From Thermus caliditerrae (lineage in GTDB: Bacteria; Deinococcota; Deinococci; Deinococcales; Thermaceae): a stretch of DNA of 49,570 nt. The stretch is from contig NZ_JAKEDT010000008.1 in the NCBI RefSeq assembly GCF_021462525.1, positions 27,493 to 77,062 of the forward strand. The letters are read 5' to 3'. This document shows, piece after piece, positions 10,617-22,057 of the stretch (position 1 is its first letter; the number at the start of each line of letters is the position of its first letter). The translations under genes and the position numbers were made by a program. The notes under the pieces were generated by a model. The model ran no database searches. It was not told the DNA's origin and saw only the letters and a list, made by a program, of their open reading frames with translations.

Positions 10617-10703
10617 GGGTTCACCTCCGGGCTTCAGTCTACCCCAGCCCGAGGAGAAAGATGTCCCCTGTCCGGCTTTCCCGGACGCGGCACACCCAAA
10701 GCC

Positions 10704-10807
10704 CCAAGCACTTTAATGGGGGAGCACCCAAGCCAATGGGAAGCAAGGGCTTACCCATGGCCCTTCTGGGGGCCCCGTCGTGGCCCAAGCCGCAACGGGG
10801 TGCTTAG
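10704..10807 (+). repeat. CTAAG-family palindromic repeat, copy 2
   Basis: This 104-base element lies in the 187-base gap between the CBS-ACT gene's 5' end and the 3' end of the small outer-membrane gene. The right end TGCTTAG carries that gene's TAA stop. Stem CCCCGTCGTGGC (10773-10784) pairs with GCCGCAACGGGG (10789-10800) with one C-A mismatch. The left end CCAAGCAC is degenerate. The rest of the gap holds nothing else I can identify. Confidence 0.7.
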
Positions 10808-11241
10808 CGCAGGTTGGCCCCGATCACCGTTCGCCCGAAATGGCCCGAGCTGCCGAAGGGGTAGAAGTACTCCCCATCCAGGAAGATGCCCGTACGGGCA
10901 TCCAGCAGAAACTCCACCCCCAAGGAGAGGTGCAGCCCCACCTCGCTCCCGGACGCGAAACGGCCTGCCAGCCCGCCGCCGAAGTAGGGCCTAATCCCCC
11001 GCAGGTCCCGGTCCAGCTGGCCCAGGTCAGGCTTGAAGAGGACTTCCCCGGCCGCCAGGAAGCTGGGAGCCCCGGGGAATAGGTCCACGAAGCCGCGGAA
11101 GGCCAGGTTCCGCTCCAGGGGCGCCTCGAGGCCCAACCCCAGCCCCGCCGGGGGCAGGGAGAGGCGGAACGAAACCGCCCGCTGGGCCAAGGCTCCCATC
11201 CCCAACGCCATCAGCAGTAAAACCCAGGTGGCTTTGCGCAT
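10804..11241 (-). CDS. Small exported beta-barrel candidate
   Basis: A 145-residue protein with a clear signal peptide (MRKATWVLLLMALGMGALAQ), then glycine- and aromatic-rich amphipathic strands: GLGLGLEAPLERNLAFRGF, GIRPYFGGGLAGRF, VGLHLSLGVEFLLD, GIFLDGEYFYPFG. It resembles a short eight-stranded outer-membrane barrel, though no family motif is recognised. Start ATG 11241 has a near-perfect Shine-Dalgarno (GGAGGTGA) a few bases upstream. An open frame continuing to 11424 overlaps the ompH start region and is rejected. It is divergent from ompH, which encodes an outer-membrane protein chaperone and is a sensible neighbour. Confidence 0.7.
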   Translation of the reverse strand: MRKATWVLLLMALGMGALAQRAVSFRLSLPPAGLGLGLEAPLERNLAFRGFVDLFPGAPSFLAAGEVLFKPDLGQLDRDLRGIRPYFGGGLAGRFASGSEVGLHLSLGVEFLLDARTGIFLDGEYFYPFGSSGHFGRTVIGANLR

Positions 11242-11325
11242 GCGCTCACCTCCTGGGGCAGAATACCCTTCCCCAGGTCCAGGCGAAAGCAAGCTATCTC
11301 TCACGCGCGCTTCACCCGGGGGCGT

Positions 11326-11331
11326 TAGGCT
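11326..11331 (+). promoter_or_regulatory. -10 box of ompH (leaderless)
   Basis: TAGGCT ends seven bases before ATG 11339, which selects this start. Confidence 0.55.
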
Positions 11332-11338
11332 TGGTCCC

Positions 11339-11830
11339 ATGAAGCGGTTTTCCCTAGCAGCCCTCTTCCTGGCCCTCGGCGCTCTCCTCACCCCCATGCT
11401 GGCCCAAAACAAGAACGTGGCCACCCGGGTGGGGTTTGTGGACGCGGATGCCCTGGTCCAGGCTCACCCCGACTACAAGAAGGTGCAGGACCTCCAGGCC
11501 CAAGCCCGCAAGGAGATCGCCCCCCTGGAGGACAAGCTGAAGCCCCTAGCCCAGAAGGTCCAGTCGGGCCAGGCCACCGCCAAGGAACGGCAGGACTACG
11601 ACGCCCTCCTCAAGACTTACCAGGACACGGTGAAGAAGTGGCAGGACCGGCAAAACCCCCTGCTAAAGCCCATCTTGGAGGATGTGGACCAAGCCATCGC
11701 CAAGGTGGCCAAGGCCCAGGGCTTCGCCGTGGTCATGAGCCGCCAAGTGGCCGCCCAGTCGGGACTGGTGGTCTACGCGGACGAGGACACCGACCTGACC
11801 CAGGCGGTGGTCCGGGAGCTCAAGCGCTAA
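11339..11830 (+). CDS. OmpH/Skp-family periplasmic chaperone
   Basis: Escorts unfolded outer-membrane proteins across the periplasm. The 163-residue protein has a signal peptide (residues 1-22, ending LAQ), then GFVDADALVQAHPDYKKV, the usual Skp opening strand. A long charged coiled coil spans about residues 40-110 (QAQARKEIAPLEDKLKPL and onward), followed by the closing strand FAVVMSRQ. The open frame extends back to 11033, but only ATG 11339 fits both the signal peptide and the -10 box. The stop TAA is the left end of repeat copy 3. Confidence 0.9.
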   Translation: MKRFSLAALFLALGALLTPMLAQNKNVATRVGFVDADALVQAHPDYKKVQDLQAQARKEIAPLEDKLKPLAQKVQSGQATAKERQDYDALLKTYQDTVKKWQDRQNPLLKPILEDVDQAIAKVAKAQGFAVVMSRQVAAQSGLVVYADEDTDLTQAVVRELKR

Positions 11831-11931
11831 GACCCCTTTCGTGGCGCACGCCACGACCTAGGCCCCCAAAGGCCACGGACAGGCCGCTTCCGCTTTTGCC
11901 AAAGAAGCGGCCTGCGCGCATGGGCGCTTAG
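11827..11931 (+). repeat. CTAAG-family palindromic repeat, copy 3 (opposite orientation)
   Basis: This 105-base element runs from CTAAG, which contains the ompH stop, to GCTTAG just before the ftsK promoter. Hairpins TCGTGGC/GCCACGA near the left end and GGCCGCTTC/GAAGCGGCC near the right correspond to the two stems of the other copies read on the other strand. The ftsK promoter region begins immediately after it. Confidence 0.75.
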
Positions 11932-11958
11932 CTTTGCCGTTCCCGAGCGCTGGGCGGA

Positions 11959-11964
11959 TATAAT
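11959..11964 (+). promoter_or_regulatory. -10 box of ftsK (leaderless)
   Basis: Consensus TATAAT ends seven bases before ATG 11972. A weak TTGCCG at 11934-11939 is 19 bases upstream. Confidence 0.65.
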
Positions 11965-11971
11965 CCTTCCG

Positions 11972-14611
11972 ATGGCCAAGCGGAAGCCCGCCAAGCCCGC
12001 CTCCAAAGGGGACCTCGAGGTCCTGGCCCTAGTGCTCCTGGGGACGGGCGTATTCCTCCTCGCCCCCCACTACCCCGTGGACACGGGGGTGCTTGGCGCC
12101 TTTTTGCGGGAGAACTTCTACGAGGTTCTGGGGCTTCCCGCCTACCTGGTCTCCCCCAGCCTCTTCCTCATGGGGACCTTGCTCTTCCGAGGCCAACCCC
12201 TCAAGGCCTTCCTCCGCCACCTTCTCTTCCTCTTCCTCCTGGCCTTTACCCTCTCCCCCCTTCTAGGTCCCCTTTCGGGCAGGCTGGGAAGCGGCGTGCG
12301 CTCGATCCTCTTGGTTAAGGCCGGAGCCCTGGGCCTGGCCCTGCCCCTCCTCCTGGCTACCTTTGTCCTGGACGGGTGGCGCCGCAGGCCCATAGCCCAC
12401 CTCCTCCTCAGCGCCATACGCCTGGGGGTGGAGGGGGTCCGGCGGCTCCGCTACCGGTTGAAGGCCCTCCTCCTCCGCCGCAGGGTGGCCCTCTTGGCCC
12501 GGGTCTACCCGGAGCACACCACCTTGAGGGCCCTGGCGGCCAACCTTTCCCCCGCCGAGCTCCCCCAGGTGGAGAAGGCCCTGCAGGCCTTCGTGCAGGA
12601 ACGGGTGGCGGAGCTCAAGCGCCGCATGGAGGAGGACAACCGCCCCCTGGAACCCCGCCTCATGGCCCTCCTCGAGGCCCTCAAGACCGCCTTACCCGGA
12701 GAAGGCTCCCTCCGGGACGCCCTGGAGGAAAGACGGGCCGCCCTCCTCCTGGAAGCCCAGGCCCTCACCGCCCGCCTGAAAGCCCTCCTTCCCCTACCCC
12801 CCGTGCGGGAAACCCTTTTGGGCCTCCTCCGGGGGATGCGGCTCCGGGAAGAGCGCAAGGCCCGCTGGGAAGAGCTCTCCGGGCTCTTGGAGGACCTGGA
12901 AGGGCGCCAGGAAGAGCTGGTCCGTTGGCTCCGTTTTCTGCACCAACCCCCGGAAGTCCAGGCGGAAGCCCTCCGGGCCCTCCTCACGGGCAGCCCACCC
13001 CCGGAACCCGCCGCCCTCCATCCCTCAGTGCCGCCCGAACCAGAACCCGAGCCCTTGGACCTAGACCTGGACCTGGTCTTCCCGGAACCCACCCCCTCCC
13101 GCCAAGACCCCCCGCCCCGGCCCGAGCCCGCGGGGAAGGCCCTGGCGGTGCCAGCGCCCAGGACCGCTACCGCCTTAGCCTTACCCACCCCGGACCTCCT
13201 GGATCCCCCCGAGTCCAAGGGCGCCTCCCGGGGCCTCGAGGAGGAGGCCGAGCGCCTCAAGCGGGCCATCGGGGAAACCCTCAAGCACTTCGGGGTGCAG
13301 GCGGAGGTGGTGGGCCACGCCCGCGGGCCCACCGTGACCCGCTACGAGCTCCTCCCCGCTCCCGGGGAGAAAATCAGCCGCATCCAGAGCCTGCAGAACG
13401 ACCTGGCCCGGGCCCTGGCGGTGGGAGCGGTGCGCATCGAGGCCCCCATCCCCGGGAAAAACACCGTGGGCCTGGAGGTGCCTAACCCCAAAAGGGAGCT
13501 GGTGCGCTTTTCCGAAGCGGTCTTTTCCCCCACCTTCCAAAACGCCAAGGCCCTCCTCCCCCTGGTCCTGGGCAAGAGCATCGAGGGGGAGATCTGGGTC
13601 AAGGACCTCGCCAAGATGCCCCACCTCCTCATCGCTGGCTCCACGGGAAGCGGCAAGAGCGTGGCCATCAACGTCCTCATCGCCAGCCTCCTCTTTAAGC
13701 ACCTCCCCACCTCCTTGCGCCTCCTCCTCATCGACCCCAAGATGGTGGAGCTCACCCCCTACGAGGGCATCCCCCACCTGGTGCGCCCCGTGGTGACGAG
13801 TCCCGAGGAGGCGGCAGGGGTCCTGCAGGGGGCGGTGGCCCACATGGAGCGCCGCTACCGCCTCATGAGCCAGGTGGGGGCCAGGAACCTGGAGCAGTAC
13901 AACGCCAAGATGGAACGGGAGGGCGGGGAAACCCTCCCCTACTTGGTCATCGTGGTGGACGAGCTGGCCGACCTGATGATGACCGCCCCCAAGGAGGTGG
14001 AGTCGGCCATTTTGCGCCTGGCCCAGATGAGCAGGGCCACGGGCATGCACCTCATCCTCGCCACCCAGCGCCCCAGCGTGGACATCCTCACCTCCCTCAT
14101 CAAGGTGAACATCCCCGCCCGCCTGGCCTTCGCCGTCTCCAGCGGGTTTGACTCCCGCACCATCCTGGACACCCAGGGGGCGGAGAAGCTCATCGGCCAG
14201 GGGGATGCCCTCTTCCACCAGCCCGGGCTTCCCAAGCCCGTGCGCCTGCAGGTGCCCTACCTCTCAGAGGATGAGGTGGGCCGCCTGGCCGGCTTCCTCA
14301 GGGGCCAGAGCTACGAGGACCGCTTCGCCGAGGCTTACGGCCAGGACTTTGAGCCCCCCAAGGGGCCGGAAGGCGCGGGCCCCGGCGAGGTGGACTTCTC
14401 GGATCCCCTTCTCAAGAAGGCGGCGGAGATCGTGGTGGAGGAGGGTTACGGCTCCGTAAGCCGCCTGCAACGGCGGCTTTCCATCGGCCACGCCCGGGCC
14501 GGGAAGCTGATGGACGCCCTCGAGGCCATGGGCATCGTGGGACCCTCCAAAGGTTCCAAGCCGCGGGAAGTCCTCATCACCAAGGACCAGCTCAAGGACT
14601 TCTTCGGCTAG
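11972..14611 (+). CDS. ftsK: FtsK/SpoIIIE-family DNA translocase
   Basis: Septum-anchored ATPase that pumps chromosome ends into daughter cells. The 879-residue protein has N-terminal transmembrane segments (about residues 15-135) and a helical, proline-rich linker (about 150-400, with long PEPEP-type stretches). The motor follows from about residue 420, with Walker [14 protein letters not shown] and Walker [14 protein letters not shown]. The C-terminal gamma winged helix (from about 810) starts near [25 protein letters not shown] and reads the KOPS-type orienting sequence. Length and order match SpoIIIE-like proteins. Confidence 0.96.
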   Translation: MAKRKPAKPASKGDLEVLALVLLGTGVFLLAPHYPVDTGVLGAFLRENFYEVLGLPAYLVSPSLFLMGTLLFRGQPLKAFLRHLLFLFLLAFTLSPLLGPLSGRLGSGVRSILLVKAGALGLALPLLLATFVLDGWRRRPIAHLLLSAIRLGVEGVRRLRYRLKALLLRRRVALLARVYPEHTTLRALAANLSPAELPQVEKALQAFVQERVAELKRRMEEDNRPLEPRLMALLEALKTALPGEGSLRDALEERRAALLLEAQALTARLKALLPLPPVRETLLGLLRGMRLREERKARWEELSGLLEDLEGRQEELVRWLRFLHQPPEVQAEALRALLTGSPPPEPAALHPSVPPEPEPEPLDLDLDLVFPEPTPSRQDPPPRPEPAGKALAVPAPRTATALALPTPDLLDPPESKGASRGLEEEAERLKRAIGETLKHFGVQAEVVGHARGPTVTRYELLPAPGEKISRIQSLQNDLARALAVGAVRIEAPIPGKNTVGLEVPNPKRELVRFSEAVFSPTFQNAKALLPLVLGKSIEGEIWVKDLAKMPHLLIAGSTGSGKSVAINVLIASLLFKHLPTSLRLLLIDPKMVELTPYEGIPHLVRPVVTSPEEAAGVLQGAVAHMERRYRLMSQVGARNLEQYNAKMEREGGETLPYLVIVVDELADLMMTAPKEVESAILRLAQMSRATGMHLILATQRPSVDILTSLIKVNIPARLAFAVSSGFDSRTILDTQGAEKLIGQGDALFHQPGLPKPVRLQVPYLSEDEVGRLAGFLRGQSYEDRFAEAYGQDFEPPKGPEGAGPGEVDFSDPLLKKAAEIVVEEGYGSVSRLQRRLSIGHARAGKLMDALEAMGIVGPSKGSKPREVLITKDQLKDFFG

Positions 14612-14619
14612 GGCTGTGC

Positions 14620-14625
14620 TATGAT
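14620..14625 (+). promoter_or_regulatory. -10 box of the speD-like/speE operon
   Basis: TATGAT ends eight bases before GTG 14634, slightly longer than the usual six or seven. Confidence 0.45.
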
Positions 14626-14633
14626 GGCCCTTT

Positions 14634-15982
<1,349 letters not shown>

Positions 15983-16004
15983 GGACTTCTCACCTGGAGC
16001 GTGG

Positions 16005-16010
16005 TAGAGT
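16005..16010 (+). promoter_or_regulatory. -10 box of the DsbA-like gene (leaderless)
   Basis: TAGAGT ends six bases before ATG 16017. Confidence 0.5.
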
Positions 16011-16016
16011 AGGCCC

Positions 16017-16652
16017 ATGCCGCGCGCTATAGTTCTCGTAGTGGTGGTCCTGGCCCTTTTGGGCCTGGGCTGGATCCTTCTGGGCCCCAAGGGCAAGGCG
16101 GGCCTGGACCCTGCCCAAGGAGCCCGCTTTGCCCTGGGCCCCGAGGACGCCCCCGTGGTGGTGGTGGACTTTTCCAACTACCTCTGCCCCCATTGCCAAA
16201 ACCACGCCCTAAACGTCCTCCCCCGGCTTAAAGCCGAGTACATGGACACCGGAAAGGTGCGCTACCTCTTCCGCGACTTCCCTTTCCCCGGCCAGGCCCA
16301 CGTGATCCGGGCCAGCGAGGCCGCCGCCTGTGCCGCCGACCAAGGGCGTTACTACGAGTACCACGAGGTTCTCTTCCGGGCCGCCTCCAGCTGGGGGAAC
16401 CTCCAGGGGAGCGTGCTGGACCGCTATTTGGCGGACCTGGCGGGGCAGATGGGGCTGGATGAGAACGCCTTTAGCCAGTGCCTCTCCTCGAATAAGCACC
16501 GCGAGGGGGTCCTAGCCGACCAGAAGCTGGCCACGGACCTGGGCCTCACCGGTACCCCCACCTTCTTCATCGGTGGGGAAAAGCACACCGGTTTTCTGAG
16601 CTACGAGGAGTGGAAAAACCTCCTGGATAAAGCCTTGGCCGAGCAAAAGTGA
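16017..16652 (+). CDS. Membrane-anchored DsbA-family thiol-disulfide oxidoreductase
   Basis: A 211-residue extracytoplasmic protein. One hydrophobic anchor covers residues 4-22 and is followed by a thioredoxin fold with an inserted helical domain. The active site is C57-P-H-C60, and the cis-proline loop is GTPTFFIGG. Two more cysteines lie in the helical insert (AAACAA and SQCLSS). It probably introduces or shuffles disulfides in exported proteins. The cysteine-rich secreted protein at 42340-43146 is a conceivable client, though nothing links them directly. A terminator follows. Confidence 0.9.
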   Translation: MPRAIVLVVVVLALLGLGWILLGPKGKAGLDPAQGARFALGPEDAPVVVVDFSNYLCPHCQNHALNVLPRLKAEYMDTGKVRYLFRDFPFPGQAHVIRASEAAACAADQGRYYEYHEVLFRAASSWGNLQGSVLDRYLADLAGQMGLDENAFSQCLSSNKHREGVLADQKLATDLGLTGTPTFFIGGEKHTGFLSYEEWKNLLDKALAEQK

Positions 16653-16666
16653 AGGGGTAGGTGTAG

Positions 16667-16697
16667 AAACACGGCAGGGTAAAGCTCGCCGTGTTTT
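16667..16697 (+). terminator. Rho-independent terminator after the DsbA-like gene
   Basis: AAACACGGC (16667-16675) pairs with GCCGTGTTT (16688-16696) across a 12-base loop, and T-rich sequence follows. Confidence 0.75.
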
Positions 16698-16708
16698 GGG
16701 TTCTTTGC

Positions 16709-16714
16709 TACCCT
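16709..16714 (+). promoter_or_regulatory. -10 box of the antiporter gene (leaderless)
   Basis: TACCCT ends seven bases before ATG 16722. Confidence 0.45.
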
Positions 16715-16721
16715 GGAACCC

Positions 16722-18257
16722 ATGGAAGCCCTTTGGGTGGCCGCCGCCTTCGCCCTGGGTCTACTGGCCAGCCGCCTGGGGCTTCCCCCCTTGGTGGGCT
16801 ATTTGGGGGCAGGCTTTGCCCTTCACGGACTGGGGCTGAGGGAAACCGAGTTCCTGCACTATGCGGCGGAGATCGGCGTGCTCCTTATGCTCTTCACCGT
16901 GGGCTTAAAGCTCCGCTTCCAGGACCTGTTGGAGCCTCGAGTCCTGGTGGCGGGGGGGCTCCACCTCCTGCTCTTCTCCCTCCTGGCCTTCCTCCTCCTG
17001 CGCAACCTTCCTCTGGCCATGGCCTTGGCCTTTTCCAGCACGGTGCTGGTGGCGAAGGTCCTCGAGGGCAAGAAGGAGCTCACCACCTACCACGGCCGCC
17101 TTGCCATCGGCATCCTGGTCCTCCAGGATCTAGTGGCCGTGGGTCTAATCAGCCTCTACGGGGGCGGGACGCCGAGCCCGTGGGCCGTCCTCCTCCTCCT
17201 CTTCCCCCTGGTGCGGCAAGGGGTTGCCTGGCTCCTGGAAAAGAGCGGACACGAAGAGCTTCTGGTGCTATTTGGCCTGGGCCTCGCCCTCTTGGGCGGA
17301 GAGACCTTCCGGCAGGTGGGTCTTTCCCCCGAGCTGGGAGCCCTCCTCACGGGCGCCCTGCTCTCCGGGCACGCCAAAGGTCCGGAGATGGCCAAGGCCC
17401 TGTGGGCCCTCAAAGAGGCCTTTCTGGTGGCCTTCTTCCTGGACATCGGCCTGAGGGAAGGTATCCGCGGTGTGGAGGCGGGCGTGGTGGGAGGCCTTCT
17501 CCTCCTCTTGGGGCTCAAGGCTCCCCTCTTTTTCGCCCTCTTCCTGCTCCTGGGCCTACGGGCCCGGACCGGTTTCGTGGCCGGAATGCACCTGGGCAAC
17601 TACTCGGAGTTCGCCCTCATCGTGGGGGTGGTCCTGGAGCGGGCAGGCCACCTCCCCGTGAACCTGACCAGCCTGGCCCTGACCGTGGCCCTCTCCATGG
17701 CCTTATCCGCCCCCCTGGCCCGGTACAGCCACACCTTGTATAAGCGCTTAGAGCCCCGGCTCCTGCGGCTGGAGCGCCGGGGCACACACCCCGACCAGGA
17801 ACCCGAGCGCCTGGAAGGGGCCACGGTCCTGATCGTGGGCATGGGCCGTACGGGGGGTGCCGTCTACCGGGTGCTGGAGGAGAACGGGGAGAGGCCCTTT
17901 GGTCTGGATGCCGACCCGGAGAAGGTGGAGCGCCACCGGGCCAAGGGCAGGCGGGTGCTCTACGGAGATGCCGAGGACCCTGAGCTTTGGGAGCGGCTGG
18001 ACCTAAGGGGCCTCAAGGCGGTGGTCCTGGCCCTGCCGGACCTCGAGGCCAAACTCCTGGCCGCCCGCTGGCTGAAGGAAAGGGGCTTTTCCGGCATCCT
18101 CGCCGCTACCAGCTTCCACCTGGAGGAAGACCCCGTCCTTAAGGCCGCCGGGGTGTCCCTTCTTTTCCACCCCTTCCGGGAAGCGGGGGAGCGCCTGGCG
18201 GAAAGGGTGCTGAAAGAGGTCGCTATAATGGGTGAGGTGAGCCATGGCCGGTCATAG
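16722..18257 (+). CDS. CPA2-type cation/proton antiporter with TrkA-N domain (KefB-like)
   Basis: A 511-residue membrane protein. About twelve hydrophobic segments fill residues 1-345, with family stretches LLMLFTVGLKLRF, AFSSTVLVAKVLEG and ILVLQDLVAVGL. A cytoplasmic nucleotide-binding TrkA-N (RCK) domain starts near residue 367 with VLIVGMGRTGGAVYRVL, and YGDAEDPELWERL follows. Such proteins exchange K+ or Na+ for protons and are gated by nucleotides. The ion cannot be told from sequence. Its last 14 bases overlap the start of yebC. Confidence 0.9.
   Translation: MEALWVAAAFALGLLASRLGLPPLVGYLGAGFALHGLGLRETEFLHYAAEIGVLLMLFTVGLKLRFQDLLEPRVLVAGGLHLLLFSLLAFLLLRNLPLAMALAFSSTVLVAKVLEGKKELTTYHGRLAIGILVLQDLVAVGLISLYGGGTPSPWAVLLLLFPLVRQGVAWLLEKSGHEELLVLFGLGLALLGGETFRQVGLSPELGALLTGALLSGHAKGPEMAKALWALKEAFLVAFFLDIGLREGIRGVEAGVVGGLLLLLGLKAPLFFALFLLLGLRARTGFVAGMHLGNYSEFALIVGVVLERAGHLPVNLTSLALTVALSMALSAPLARYSHTLYKRLEPRLLRLERRGTHPDQEPERLEGATVLIVGMGRTGGAVYRVLEENGERPFGLDADPEKVERHRAKGRRVLYGDAEDPELWERLDLRGLKAVVLALPDLEAKLLAARWLKERGFSGILAATSFHLEEDPVLKAAGVSLLFHPFREAGERLAERVLKEVAIMGEVSHGRS
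18224..18229 (+). promoter_or_regulatory. -10 box of yebC inside the antiporter gene
   Basis: Consensus TATAAT is followed after 14 bases by ATG 18244. The short leader carries a GAGGTGA-type ribosome-binding site. Confidence 0.5.
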
Positions 18258-18978
18258 CAAGTGGGCACAGATCAAGCGCAAAAAAGCCGCCAACGACCTC
18301 AAACGCGGCAAGATCATCTCCAAGCACCTACGGGCCATCCAGGCGGCAGCGCGAGCGGGAGGAAGCCCCTACCCGGAGGCCAACGTCCAGCTTCGCAACG
18401 CCATTGAAGCCGCCCGCGCCGACGATGTCCCCATGGAAAACATCGAGCGCCTCCTGCAAAAGCTGCAAGGCGGCGGGGACGGGGCCGAGCAGTACGAGGA
18501 GATCGTCTACGAGGGATACGCCCCAGGGGGTGTGGCCCTTTTGGTCTACGCCCTCACCGACAACCGCAACCGGACCGCCGGAGAGGTGCGCCACGTGTTC
18601 AACAAATACGGGGGCTCCCTGGGGGCCAGTGGCAGCGTGGCCTGGCAGTTTGAGCGCAAAGGGGTGATCGTCTCTGCGAACTCCGAGGCGGCGCAAGAGG
18701 CAGCCATTGAACTAGGGGCCTTGGACCTCGAGGAGGAAGGGGAAAGCCTCACCATCTACACCGACCCCGCCGAGGCCTACCGCATGGCCGAGGAGCTAAA
18801 GGCGCGGGGCATCCCCGTGGAGGCGGTGGAGGTGGTGCAGCATCCCCAGAACACCGTGGCCCTGCCTCCTGAGGAGGCCGCCAAGGTCATGCGCCTGGTG
18901 GAGGCCCTGGAGGACCTGGACGACGTGCAACACGTCTACACCAACCTGGACCCCGCTAGCCTGCAGGTGGAAGCTTAG
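18244..18978 (+). CDS. YebC/PmpR-family protein (TACO1-like)
   Basis: A 244-residue member of the widespread YebC family. It starts with the diagnostic MAGHSKWAQIKRKKAANDLKRGKIISK, and further on come ENIERLLQKLQGG, YEGYAPGGVALLVYALTDN and NKYGGSLGASGSVAWQFERKG. Members are described either as transcriptional regulators (PmpR) or as ribosome-associated factors that ease translation of proline stretches. The latter role would suit this proline-rich proteome. The start overlaps the antiporter gene. Confidence 0.95.
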   Translation: MAGHSKWAQIKRKKAANDLKRGKIISKHLRAIQAAARAGGSPYPEANVQLRNAIEAARADDVPMENIERLLQKLQGGGDGAEQYEEIVYEGYAPGGVALLVYALTDNRNRTAGEVRHVFNKYGGSLGASGSVAWQFERKGVIVSANSEAAQEAAIELGALDLEEEGESLTIYTDPAEAYRMAEELKARGIPVEAVEVVQHPQNTVALPPEEAAKVMRLVEALEDLDDVQHVYTNLDPASLQVEA

Positions 18979-18991
18979 CTCCACAAGCCTT

Positions 18992-19021
18992 CCGGCCCAG
19001 GGCTAGCCCTGGGCCGGTTTT
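18992..19021. terminator. Bidirectional terminator between yebC and secA
   Basis: A perfect palindrome with 12-base arms occupies 18992-19017 and is followed by TTTT on the plus strand. It separates convergent yebC and secA. Confidence 0.8.
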
Positions 19022-19022
19022 C

Positions 19023-22019
19023 CTACTGCTTTTTGCGCTTCCTCTCCTCGCGCATTAGCCGCCGGCGCTCGGCGCGGGAAAGCCCGGGCTGGGGCGGCGG
19101 GGTGGCGGGCCGCTTCCTCTCCACCCCGAAGGGCGGGGTCTCGGCCTGGGCCTGGGGAACGGGCACGTAGGGCGCCTCCCGCACCGGGCGGACTGGCTCC
19201 GCCTCCACCTTGAGGCGGAAGAGGAACTTGGCCACCTCCCCCTTGATGAAGCCCACCATGTCGTTGAAGAGGCGGGTGGCCTCGATCTTGTACTCCTGGA
19301 AGGGGTCCTTCTGCCCATAGCCCCGCAGGAAGATGCCTTGGCGGAGCACGTCCAGGTTGTGCAGGTGCTCCTTCCAGGCGGAGTCCACCACGTTGAGGAT
19401 TACAAAGCGCTCCACCGCCCGCATCAAAGGAGGGGAAAGTTCCTGCTCCCGGGCCTCGTAGGCCTCCAGCGCCGCCGCCACCAAGCGCTCCACCCCCTCC
19501 TCGGGCTTCAGCCGCCTCAGCTCCTCAAAGGGGAAGTCGGCCAGCTGGGGCGCGGTGTCCAGAAGGGCGGCCTTGAGGCCCTCGAGGTCCCAATCCTCCG
19601 GGTGCACCTGGGGGTTCAGGAAGTTCTCCGCCATCCCTGCCACGGTCTCCTCCACCATGCCCAGGGCGGCCTCCCGCACCTCCTCGTCCTTCCCCAGGAG
19701 GATCAGACGGCGCTGGGCGTAGATGACCTCCCGCTGGCGGGCCATGACGTCGTCAAACTGGAGAAGTTGCTTGCGGATGGCGAAGTTGCGGTCCTCCACC
19801 CGCTTCTGCGCCCTCTCGATGGAGCGGGTCACCATGGGATGTTCGATGGGCTCAGAGTCGTCAAACCCCATGCGGTCCAGCATGGCGATGACCCGGTCCG
19901 AGGCGAAAAGCCGCATGAGATCGTCGTCAAAGCTCACGTAGAAGCGGCTTCCCCCCGGGTCCCCCTGGCGCCCAGCCCGGCCCCGAAGCTGGTTGTCGAT
20001 GCGGCGGGACTCGTGCCGCTCGGTGCCCAGGATGAAAAGGCCCCCCAAAGCCCGCACCCTTTCCTCATCCGCCTTGCACTCCTCCCGGATCTGGCGGATC
20101 TTTTCCTGGAGCTCTTCCTTTATGCCTAGCTCCTGGGCCAGGGCCCGGGCCTCCTCCTCCTGGCCTGCCACCATCTTCTTGATGAAGAGCTCCACCTTCC
20201 ACTCGTACCGGTCAAAACCCTCCTTCTCCAATAGGGCTGCCGCCAGGTACTCGGGGTTCCCCCCCAGCTTGATGTCCGTGCCCCGGCCCGCCATGTTGGT
20301 GGCGATGGTGACGGTCTTGCTCCGGCCCGCCTGGGCCACGATCTCCGCCTCCTTGGCGTGGTGCTTGGCGTTGAGCACCTGGTGGGGGATACCCTGGCGC
20401 AGGATGCCCAGGGTGTGCACCGCCCGCTTCAGGCCTTCCCACGCAGCCCGCAAGTTGCCCTTGGGGGGGATGAGGCCCTCAAAGGGGGCGAGGTCCTCGT
20501 CCTTGAGCTGGGTGGGCTTTTCCAGAAGCTTCCTCAGGCGCTCCCACTCCTCCCCCTGTTGCTTCTGGCTGGCCTTCTTGAAAAGCTCCAGGCGCATCTC
20601 CAACCGGGGCAGATAGAGGCGGGGCTCCTTGAGCATCTGGGAAAGCCTCTCCGACTTCTCGATGCTGATGGTGCCCACCAATACGGGCTGGCCCCGCTCG
20701 TACTTCTCGGCGATCTCCTCCACCACCGCGTAGAACTTCCCCTTTTCCGTGCGGTAGACCACGTCGGGGAAGTCCTGGCGGATCATGGGGCGGTTGGTGG
20801 GCACCACCACCACGTCCATGCCGTAGATCTCCTGGAACTCCTTCTCCTCGGTCTTGGCGGTACCGGTCATCCCGGCCCGCTTCTCGTAGAGGCGGAAGAA
20901 GTTCTGGTAGGTGATGGTGGCCAGGGTCTGGTTCTCCCGCTCGATCTTGACCCCCTCCTTGGCCTCGATAGCTTGGTGAAGGCCCTCCCCGTAGCGGCGG
21001 CCCGGCATGAGGCGGCCCGTGAACTCGTCCACGATGATGACCTGGCCATCCTGGACGATGTAGTCCCGGTCCCGGTGGTAGAGCTCCTTGGCCCGGATGG
21101 CCTGGATGAGCATGTGAGCAAGCTCCATGTTCTCCGGGCTGAAAAGCCCCTCCACCCCCAGGAGCTTTTCCGCCTTGGCGATCCCCTGAAGGGTGAGGTG
21201 CACGGAGCGGTTCTTCTCCTCGATGGTGTAGTCCCCTGTGGGCTCCTTGCGCACCCCAGGCTCCGGGGGAAGGCCCCTTTCCAGCTTCTTGGCAATCTCC
21301 GCCATCTTGTAGTAGAGGTCCGTGGCCTTTTCCGCCGGGCCGGAAATGATGAGGGGGGTGCGGGCCTCGTCGATCAGGATGGAGTCCACCTCGTCGATGA
21401 TGGCGTAGTGCAAGGGGGTGTCGTGGCGGAGCACCAGCTGGTCCGGGCTGATGGCCATGTTGTCCCGGAGGTAGTCAAAGCCCAGCTCGGAGTTGGTCAC
21501 GTAGGTAACGTCCGAGAGGTAGGCCCTGCGGCGCTCCTCGGGGGTGGAGCTGTGCTGGATGACCCCCACGGAGAGGCCAAGACCGCGGTACACGGGCCCC
21601 ATCCACTCCGCATCGCGCCGGGCCAGGTAGTCGTTCACCGTGACCACGTGCACGCCCTTACCGGTGAGGGCGTTGAGGGCCACGGCCAAGGTGGCCACCA
21701 GGGTCTTGCCCTCCCCGGTCTTCATCTCGGCGATCTTACCCTCGTGGAGGACCGCCCCGCCGATGAGCTGCACGTCGAAGTGGCGCATGCCCAGGTAGCG
21801 CTTGGCCGACTCCCGGGTGAGGGCAAAGGCCATGGGGAGGAGCTCTTCCAGGCTGGCACCCCTCGCGTGCTTCTCCCTTAGCTCGGCGTAAGCCGCCTGT
21901 AGGTCGGCGATCCGCTCCACCTCCGGCTCCAGCCGGTTGGTGGGCTCCACCACTTGCTTGTAGTAGCGGGCGATCTCCCGCTCATTGTTGTCGAAAAGCT
22001 TCCGTATGAGGCCCAGCAT
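19023..22019 (-). CDS. secA: Preprotein translocase ATPase SecA
   Basis: Motor that pushes unfolded preproteins through SecYEG. The 998-residue protein is complete: Walker [14 protein letters not shown], motif [35 protein letters not shown], the preprotein cross-linking domain, the second ATPase domain with [15 protein letters not shown] and [10 protein letters not shown], and the helical wing and scaffold. The C-terminal tail ends in basic residues ([10 protein letters not shown] type) and lacks the zinc-binding SecB-binding cysteines of E. coli SecA. TACAAT at 22030-22035 lies ten bases before ATG 22019. Confidence 0.98.
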   Translation of the reverse strand: MLGLIRKLFDNNEREIARYYKQVVEPTNRLEPEVERIADLQAAYAELREKHARGASLEELLPMAFALTRESAKRYLGMRHFDVQLIGGAVLHEGKIAEMKTGEGKTLVATLAVALNALTGKGVHVVTVNDYLARRDAEWMGPVYRGLGLSVGVIQHSSTPEERRRAYLSDVTYVTNSELGFDYLRDNMAISPDQLVLRHDTPLHYAIIDEVDSILIDEARTPLIISGPAEKATDLYYKMAEIAKKLERGLPPEPGVRKEPTGDYTIEEKNRSVHLTLQGIAKAEKLLGVEGLFSPENMELAHMLIQAIRAKELYHRDRDYIVQDGQVIIVDEFTGRLMPGRRYGEGLHQAIEAKEGVKIERENQTLATITYQNFFRLYEKRAGMTGTAKTEEKEFQEIYGMDVVVVPTNRPMIRQDFPDVVYRTEKGKFYAVVEEIAEKYERGQPVLVGTISIEKSERLSQMLKEPRLYLPRLEMRLELFKKASQKQQGEEWERLRKLLEKPTQLKDEDLAPFEGLIPPKGNLRAAWEGLKRAVHTLGILRQGIPHQVLNAKHHAKEAEIVAQAGRSKTVTIATNMAGRGTDIKLGGNPEYLAAALLEKEGFDRYEWKVELFIKKMVAGQEEEARALAQELGIKEELQEKIRQIREECKADEERVRALGGLFILGTERHESRRIDNQLRGRAGRQGDPGGSRFYVSFDDDLMRLFASDRVIAMLDRMGFDDSEPIEHPMVTRSIERAQKRVEDRNFAIRKQLLQFDDVMARQREVIYAQRRLILLGKDEEVREAALGMVEETVAGMAENFLNPQVHPEDWDLEGLKAALLDTAPQLADFPFEELRRLKPEEGVERLVAAALEAYEAREQELSPPLMRAVERFVILNVVDSAWKEHLHNLDVLRQGIFLRGYGQKDPFQEYKIEATRLFNDMVGFIKGEVAKFLFRLKVEAEPVRPVREAPYVPVPQAQAETPPFGVERKRPATPPPQPGLSRAERRRLMREERKRKKQ

Positions 22020-22029
22020 CCTAAGGCCG

Positions 22030-22035
22030 ATTGTA
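22030..22035 (-). promoter_or_regulatory. -10 box of secA
   Basis: TACAAT ends ten bases before the ATG, so a leader of only a few bases at most is expected. Confidence 0.45.
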
Positions 22036-22057
22036 CCCCTACAGGATGAGAAAGCCT

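Noticed and set aside
9884-11931. Three similar repeats in 2 kb as a possible CRISPR array
   Set aside because: The copies are about 100 bases long, have internal palindromes, lie between genes in mixed orientation and are not separated by uniform spacers. No cas gene is present.
18992-19017. Perfect 26-base palindrome as a transposon end or operator
   Set aside because: It sits between two convergent stops and is followed by a T-run, so a bidirectional terminator explains it fully.
20358-21881. A 507-codon open frame antisense to secA, and similar long frames opposite ligA, the TldD-family gene and lon
   Set aside because: In very GC-rich DNA the strand opposite a strongly biased gene stays open. 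These frames have no family motif, no -10 or ribosome-binding site, and low-complexity composition.
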